This document shows positions 50,400-54,849 of a stretch of DNA of 54,849 nucleotides, in pieces (the first letter of the stretch is position 1; each line of letters starts with the position of its first letter). The notes below the pieces were generated by a model. The model was not told the origin of the DNA and ran no database searches. It saw nothing but the letters and a program-made list of their open reading frames with translations. The stretch comes from Xanthomonas axonopodis (GTDB taxonomy: Bacteria; Pseudomonadota; Gammaproteobacteria; Xanthomonadales; Xanthomonadaceae), in assembly GCF_001304695.1 (NCBI RefSeq), contig NZ_JFAQ01000068.1:1-54849 (forward strand), in the 5' to 3' direction. Position numbers and translations under genes: made by a program.

Positions 50400-51079
50400 G
50401 GGCGTGGCTTCTTCGGGTCGGCGTTACGGAACTTGTCCTGCAGCGCGCGCGCGCGCGCATCCGGTGGCGCCACGGCCGGCGCGGTGCCGGTGGTCTGCAG
50501 GGTCACGCGGCGCTGCACTGGCTCGCGCGTGATCACCAACGGCTCGCTGCTGGCAGCGCCCTTGATGCGCGGGTGCCAGACGCGCAGCGTGTAATTGCCC
50601 GCAGGCGCGTCAAGCTGGACGTGGCCATCGCTGCCGGTCTTGCCGAAGTACGGCGTCTCCAGCACCACGATGTACCCCAGCATCCAATCGTGGATATTGC
50701 AGCCAATGGTGACCAGGCCAGCCTGATCGAAACGCACCGGCGTAGCCGTAGTGCCCTGGAACAATGGCAGTTCGAAGCGCTTGGCCGGCGAGAACGAATA
50801 GACCTGATGGCGAATCTGGTCTTTGTTCGGAAAGCGCACCAGGGTCCCGGTGCGCACTGCCAGCACGGCAGGCACGAACTGCGAGTTGATCTGGTCCATT
50901 TCCACGGTCTTGACCGCGCCAGGCGCAACCGGCCGCGCAGGCTCCAGACTCACGACCGCATCGACCAACACGCCATTGGCGTCGGCCACGGTCACGACAA
51001 CCGACGTGGCCGCTACCGCCCCTGAGGCGACATACGCCGCCAGCACACACATCGCACCCACCCGTTTGAACCATCGCAT
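50396..51079 (-). CDS. Periplasmic cupredoxin-like (methylamine-utilisation-type) protein
   Basis: The product (227 aa) has a Sec signal peptide cut after about residue 23 (SGAVAA). Mature residues resemble the cupredoxin-like proteins annotated as methylamine utilisation proteins: RHQVYSFSPAKRFELPLF and VTIGCNIHDWMLGYIVVL. A His91, Cys127, His130, Met133 set could form a type 1 copper site, although Cys-x2-His-x2-Met spacing is tighter than plastocyanin. C-terminal tail is Pro/Arg-rich. ATG 51079 is the first good start; TTG two codons earlier is in frame. It opens the four-gene operon. Confidence 0.82.
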   Translation of the reverse strand: MRWFKRVGAMCVLAAYVASGAVAATSVVVTVADANGVLVDAVVSLEPARPVAPGAVKTVEMDQINSQFVPAVLAVRTGTLVRFPNKDQIRHQVYSFSPAKRFELPLFQGTTATPVRFDQAGLVTIGCNIHDWMLGYIVVLETPYFGKTGSDGHVQLDAPAGNYTLRVWHPRIKGAASSEPLVITREPVQRRVTLQTTGTAPAVAPPDARARALQDKFRNADPKKPRP

Positions 51080-51156
51080 GCGCAAGCGTCCCCAACCTTA
51101 TGCAATCGGTAGCGGGCGCCAGGCGAGTCCGACGTCGCGCTAGCGATCAGACTGGG

Positions 51157-51184
51157 TTATCGGCGGGAGTGAACGCAAGCTTTA
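51157..51184 (-). promoter_or_regulatory. Putative sigma-28 (FliA) promoter
   Basis: On the minus strand TAAAGCTT (51177-51184) is followed by a 12-nt spacer and GCCGATAA (51157-51164). The -10 is a perfect match to the flagellar sigma-28 consensus TAAAGTTT-N11-GCCGATAA; the -35 has one mismatch and the spacer is one base longer. It is about 78 nt upstream of the cupredoxin-like gene's ATG. Nothing else stands out in this ~200-bp gap. Confidence 0.55.
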
Positions 51185-51289
51185 ACCGGACGCGAGCGGA
51201 AATTCATGAGCAAATATGTGGCAATCGTCACCAGCCCTATTGCGAACACAGCGATTGGCTGCGCGCAACGTATTCCGACGCGCGCTGGA

Positions 51290-52228
51290 TTACTTCAGCT
51301 TGATCTCGCGCAGACGCTCTTCCAGGAAACCATGCGCCGTGATCGCCTCCGGATACGGGCTGGGATTATCGGCACTGATGCACGAGGGCAGCACGTCGAT
51401 GAGGAAATCCGGATTGGGGTGCAGGAAGAACGGCACCGAATAGCGCGGCTGGCGCGCCTGCTCTCCAGGCGGATTGACCACGCGGTGGATGGTGGACGGA
51501 TATACATGGTTGGTCAGGCGCTGCAGCATGTCGCCGATGTTGACCACGATGGTGTCGGCGTCGGCAGTGAACGGCACCCATTCGCCATCGTGGGAACGCA
51601 CTTCCAGGCCGGCGGCACTGGCACCCACCAGCAAGGTGATGAAATTGATGTCGCCATGCGCACCGGCACGCACGTTAGAGATGTCGTCGCTGGTGATCGG
51701 CGGGTAATGGATCGGCCGCAGGATCGAATTGCCGTTGTTGGTCTTGTCGACGAAATAGTCCTGCGGCAGGCCGATATGCAGCGCCAGCGCGGACAGCACG
51801 CGCGAACCCAGTTGATCCAGTTGCTGGTACAGCTGGTAGCCGCGCTCGCGGAAACCACGCACTTCGCTGGGCCACAGATTCGGCGGCATCACTGCACGGT
51901 ACGGCGAATCGTCCGGAATCTCGCGACCGATGTGCCAGAACTCCTTGAGGTCGAAGTGCTTGGAATCCTTGGCGGTTTCCACACCGAACGCGGTGTAGCC
52001 ACGCGCGCCGCCGCTGCCTTCCATGTGATAACGGCGCTTGGTCGCTTCCGGCAACGCGAAGAACGCCTTGAACACCTCGTAGGCGGCGTCGATGTCGGCC
52101 TGGGCGATGCCGTGATTGCGGATGCCGGCAAAGCCCCACTGCCGATAAGCCGCTCCGAGCTCGGCCACGAAGGCATCGCGGTCGGTATCGAAACGGGTGA
52201 TATCCAGCGTGGGGATGCGCGCGCTCAT
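51290..52228 (-). CDS. 2-oxoglutarate/Fe(II)-dependent oxygenase (isopenicillin N synthase-like)
   Basis: The product (312 aa) has the double-stranded beta-helix fold of the isopenicillin N synthase family. The metal triad is His191-x-Asp193 (HGDINF) and His248 (STIHRV), and the R-x-S co-substrate motif is RYS (262-264). The N-terminal DIOX_N region (YRQWGFAGIRNHGI) is present. Substrate unknown; many Xanthomonas genomes carry such oxygenases near the 2OG-Fe family. ATG 52228 has family-like start; ATG 52246 is in frame. It lies after the glmM terminator, so is transcribed separately. Confidence 0.88.
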   Translation of the reverse strand: MSARIPTLDITRFDTDRDAFVAELGAAYRQWGFAGIRNHGIAQADIDAAYEVFKAFFALPEATKRRYHMEGSGGARGYTAFGVETAKDSKHFDLKEFWHIGREIPDDSPYRAVMPPNLWPSEVRGFRERGYQLYQQLDQLGSRVLSALALHIGLPQDYFVDKTNNGNSILRPIHYPPITSDDISNVRAGAHGDINFITLLVGASAAGLEVRSHDGEWVPFTADADTIVVNIGDMLQRLTNHVYPSTIHRVVNPPGEQARQPRYSVPFFLHPNPDFLIDVLPSCISADNPSPYPEAITAHGFLEERLREIKLK

Positions 52229-52260
52229 ACGGATGTCTGCAGTCAAGGTCGAAAAGGTCG

Positions 52261-52287
52261 AAAAAACCTGCTGATCAGATCAGCAGG
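52261..52287 (-). terminator. Terminator after the accD-glmM unit
   Basis: Arms CCTGCTGATC (52267-52276) and GATCAGCAGG (52278-52287) are perfect; on the minus strand a T6 run (52261-52266) follows. The stem contains the stop codon of the 29-codon ORF. Confidence 0.82.
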
Positions 52288-52364
52288 CGATACAACAGGT
52301 AAAACGTCGCGGCCTTGGCGATGACCACGCAGACGCCAATGACGATCGACTCACGCCGCGTCAC
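52275..52364 (-). CDS. Possible 29-residue membrane peptide overlapping glmM
   Basis: GTG 52364 begins a 30-codon frame (29 residues) that overlaps the last 14 bases of glmM and ends in the terminator stem. Translation starts [11 protein letters not shown] and continues as one hydrophobic helix ending YLLYRLLI, with positive N-terminal residues (inside-positive rule). No family I recognise; it could be a true small membrane protein or chance. Confidence 0.4.
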   Translation of the reverse strand: MTRRESIVIGVCVVIAKAATFYLLYRLLI

Positions 52365-53696
52365 GCACTGCACCCGAGAGCCGGTCGAGCGTGTCCTGCA
52401 TCAGGCCGGCGTCGTCGGCTTCCACGGTCACCCGCACCACCGGCTCGGTGCCCGACGGGCGCAGGAACGCACGGCCGCGACCTTGAACGGCGGCTTGCGC
52501 CTGCTGCAATGCCTGTTGCACGTTGGCCGCTTCCACGATGGCCTTGGCGGCGCCGCCATCCAGGCGCACGTTGACGGTCTTCTGCGGCACCTTGTTCAGG
52601 CTGCCGAGCGCCTCGCGCAGGCTCTGCCCGTCGCGACCCAGCGCCTCGAGCACCTGCAGCGCGCTGACGATGCCATCGCCGGTGCTGGCACGGTCCAGGC
52701 ACAGCAGGTGACCGGACGTTTCGCCGCCCAAGGTGCCGCCGCCTTCGACCAGGGCTTGATGCACATAGCGGTCGCCGACCTTGACGCGCTGGAACGGAAT
52801 GTTCAGTGCTGCCAATGCCTGTTCCAGACCGTAATTGGTCATCAAGGTGCCGACCACGGTACCCGTCAGCCGGCCGCTGGCCTGCCACGAGCGCGCGAGC
52901 ACGTACAGCAGATCGTCGCCATCGACCGGGTTGCCCTGGTCGTCGGCCATCAGCACGCGGTCGCCGTCGCCGTCGAAGGCAATGCCCAGATGCGCACCAC
53001 ACTCGCGCACCTTCGCAGCGAGATTCTCGATATGGGTCGAGCCCACACCGGCGTTGATGTTGAGCCCGTCCGGCGCGGCGCCGATAACCATCACGTCGGC
53101 GCCCAGCTCACGAAACAGCATGGGTGCGATGTGATAGGTGGCGCCGTGCGCGCAATCCAGCACCATCTTCAACCCGTGCAGGGTGAAACCGCGCGCCACG
53201 CTGGCCTTGCAGAATTCGATATAGCGGCCGATCGCGTCACGCGTGCGGATGGCCTTGCCCAGCCGCTCCGATTCCACCGTGTGGAACGGCTCGTCCAACG
53301 CCGCTTCGATCGCCGCTTCGGTGGCGTCGTCGAGCTTCTCGCCTTCGGCGGAGAAGAACTTGATGCCGTTGTCGTAATGCGGATTGTGCGAGGCGCTGAT
53401 CACCACCCCCGCATCGGCGCGCAGCGTGCTGGTCAAAAAGGCGATGGCCGGGGTCGGCATCGGCCCGATCAGTTGCACATCGGCACCGGCGGCAACCAGG
53501 CCAGCTTCGAGCGCCGCTTCGAACATGTAGCCGGAAATGCGGGTGTCCTTGCCGATCAGCACCAACGGCCGCTTGCTGTGGCCCCGGGTCAGCACCCGGC
53601 CAAGTGCATTGCCCAAGCGCAGCACGAAATCGGCCGAGATCACGCCCTGCCCTACCCGACCGCGGATGCCGTCGGTGCCGAAATACTTGCGTGCGC

Positions 53697-53700
<4 letters not shown>
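52351..53700 (-). CDS. glmM: Phosphoglucosamine mutase
   Basis: The product (449 aa) converts glucosamine 6-phosphate to glucosamine 1-phosphate for peptidoglycan and LPS. It starts [13 protein letters not shown]; Ser104 in VISASHNP is the phosphoserine; the metal loop is FDGDGDR; GGETSGH binds sugar; FLRPSGTEP binds phosphate. ATG 53700 overlaps the accD stop (ATGA). Normal length. Although related to phosphomannomutases, the GTDGIRG start and ISASHNP favour GlmM. Confidence 0.95.
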
Positions 53701-54584
<884 letters not shown>

Positions 54585-54690
54585 GCGTGTATGACAATCC
54601 ATGCAGGGCGGCCTGGCGGGCCGCAGAGGGGCGACAGTCTAACGCGCCGTGGGAATGCCAAGGTAGCCAGGGTCATGAATGCGGAATCTG

Positions 54691-54731
54691 GCGCAGAGAC
54701 TTCCGCGCTTGGGCGGCCGGAGTCTCTGCGC
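54691..54731. repeat. 11-bp perfect inverted repeat upstream of accD
   Basis: GCGCAGAGACT (54691-54701) and AGTCTCTGCGC (54721-54731) are separated by 19 nt. No T-run follows on either strand. It lies about 107 nt upstream of the accD start. No gene is visible in the 54585-54849 stretch. It could be an operator, a folded leader or part of a dispersed repeat. Confidence 0.55.
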
Positions 54732-54849
54732 AGGATGACCGCGAACGGATCGCGGCGGCTGCGGTGGCGCGATGCGGCGCAGTGGGTTGGGTGCATGTGG
54801 CTGCGCCTGCCCCCCGGCCCCATTGCCTCTAGGTGTTTGATCCCATGCT

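Overview
The window is chromosomal DNA from a Xanthomonas-type gammaproteobacterium. The evidence is the protein sequences (Xanthomonas-style NADH dehydrogenase, PNPase, Oar-like receptor), the conserved gene neighbourhoods, the high G+C content and an IS5-group insertion-sequence end at the left edge. Most genes are housekeeping and lie on the minus strand. Species cannot be fixed from sequence alone, but an IS end and two broken genes point to a lineage with ongoing insertion and decay.

Layout. 1-300: right end of an IS5-family element abutting pilE. 305-7320 (minus): type IV pilus minor-pilin operon fimT-pilV-pilW-pilX-pilY1-pilE, with an exact match to the Pseudomonas AlgR core site upstream. 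7481-8866: nucleotide nucleosidase ppnN. 8970-12223: Oar-like TonB-dependent receptor, broken by a stop codon and a frameshift. 12854-14510: marC, an SDR and a monothiol glutaredoxin in overlapping order. 14632-18208: unusual Fe-type SOD, purEK, a Trm112-like protein and nadC. 18272-19328: DUF2272 pseudogene, with a MITE-like repeat at its stop codon. 19657-29089 (minus): the classic metY-rimP-nusA-infB-rbfA-truB-rpsO-pnp transcription/translation locus. 29290-44117 (minus): complete 14-gene nuoA-N operon for respiratory complex I, followed upstream by tRNA-Leu(GAG), secG and tpiA. 45729-46529: plus-strand SDR. 46736-51079 (minus): a tightly overlapped four-gene operon (periplasmic cupredoxin-like protein, membrane GGDEF/EAL protein, DUF3034 outer-membrane protein, exported truncated haemoglobin) preceded by a sigma-28-like promoter. 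51290-52228: 2-oxoglutarate/Fe(II) oxygenase. 52275-54584 (minus): accD, glmM and an overlapping 29-codon membrane-peptide ORF ending in a terminator.

How the genes fit together. The pilus operon makes the minor pilins and the PilY1 tip adhesin that prime pilus assembly. The rimP-pnp block couples transcription elongation, initiation, ribosome maturation and RNA decay. nuoA-N feeds electrons from NADH into the quinone pool. accD and glmM supply lipid and cell-wall precursors.

The least explained locus is the four-gene operon at 46.7-51.1 kb. It combines a copper-type periplasmic protein, a c-di-GMP turnover protein with a periplasmic sensor, an outer-membrane protein and an exported haemoglobin. 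A perfect GCCGATAA -10 element upstream hints at flagellar (FliA) control. I consider it the best candidate here for an undescribed redox- or gas-sensing system.
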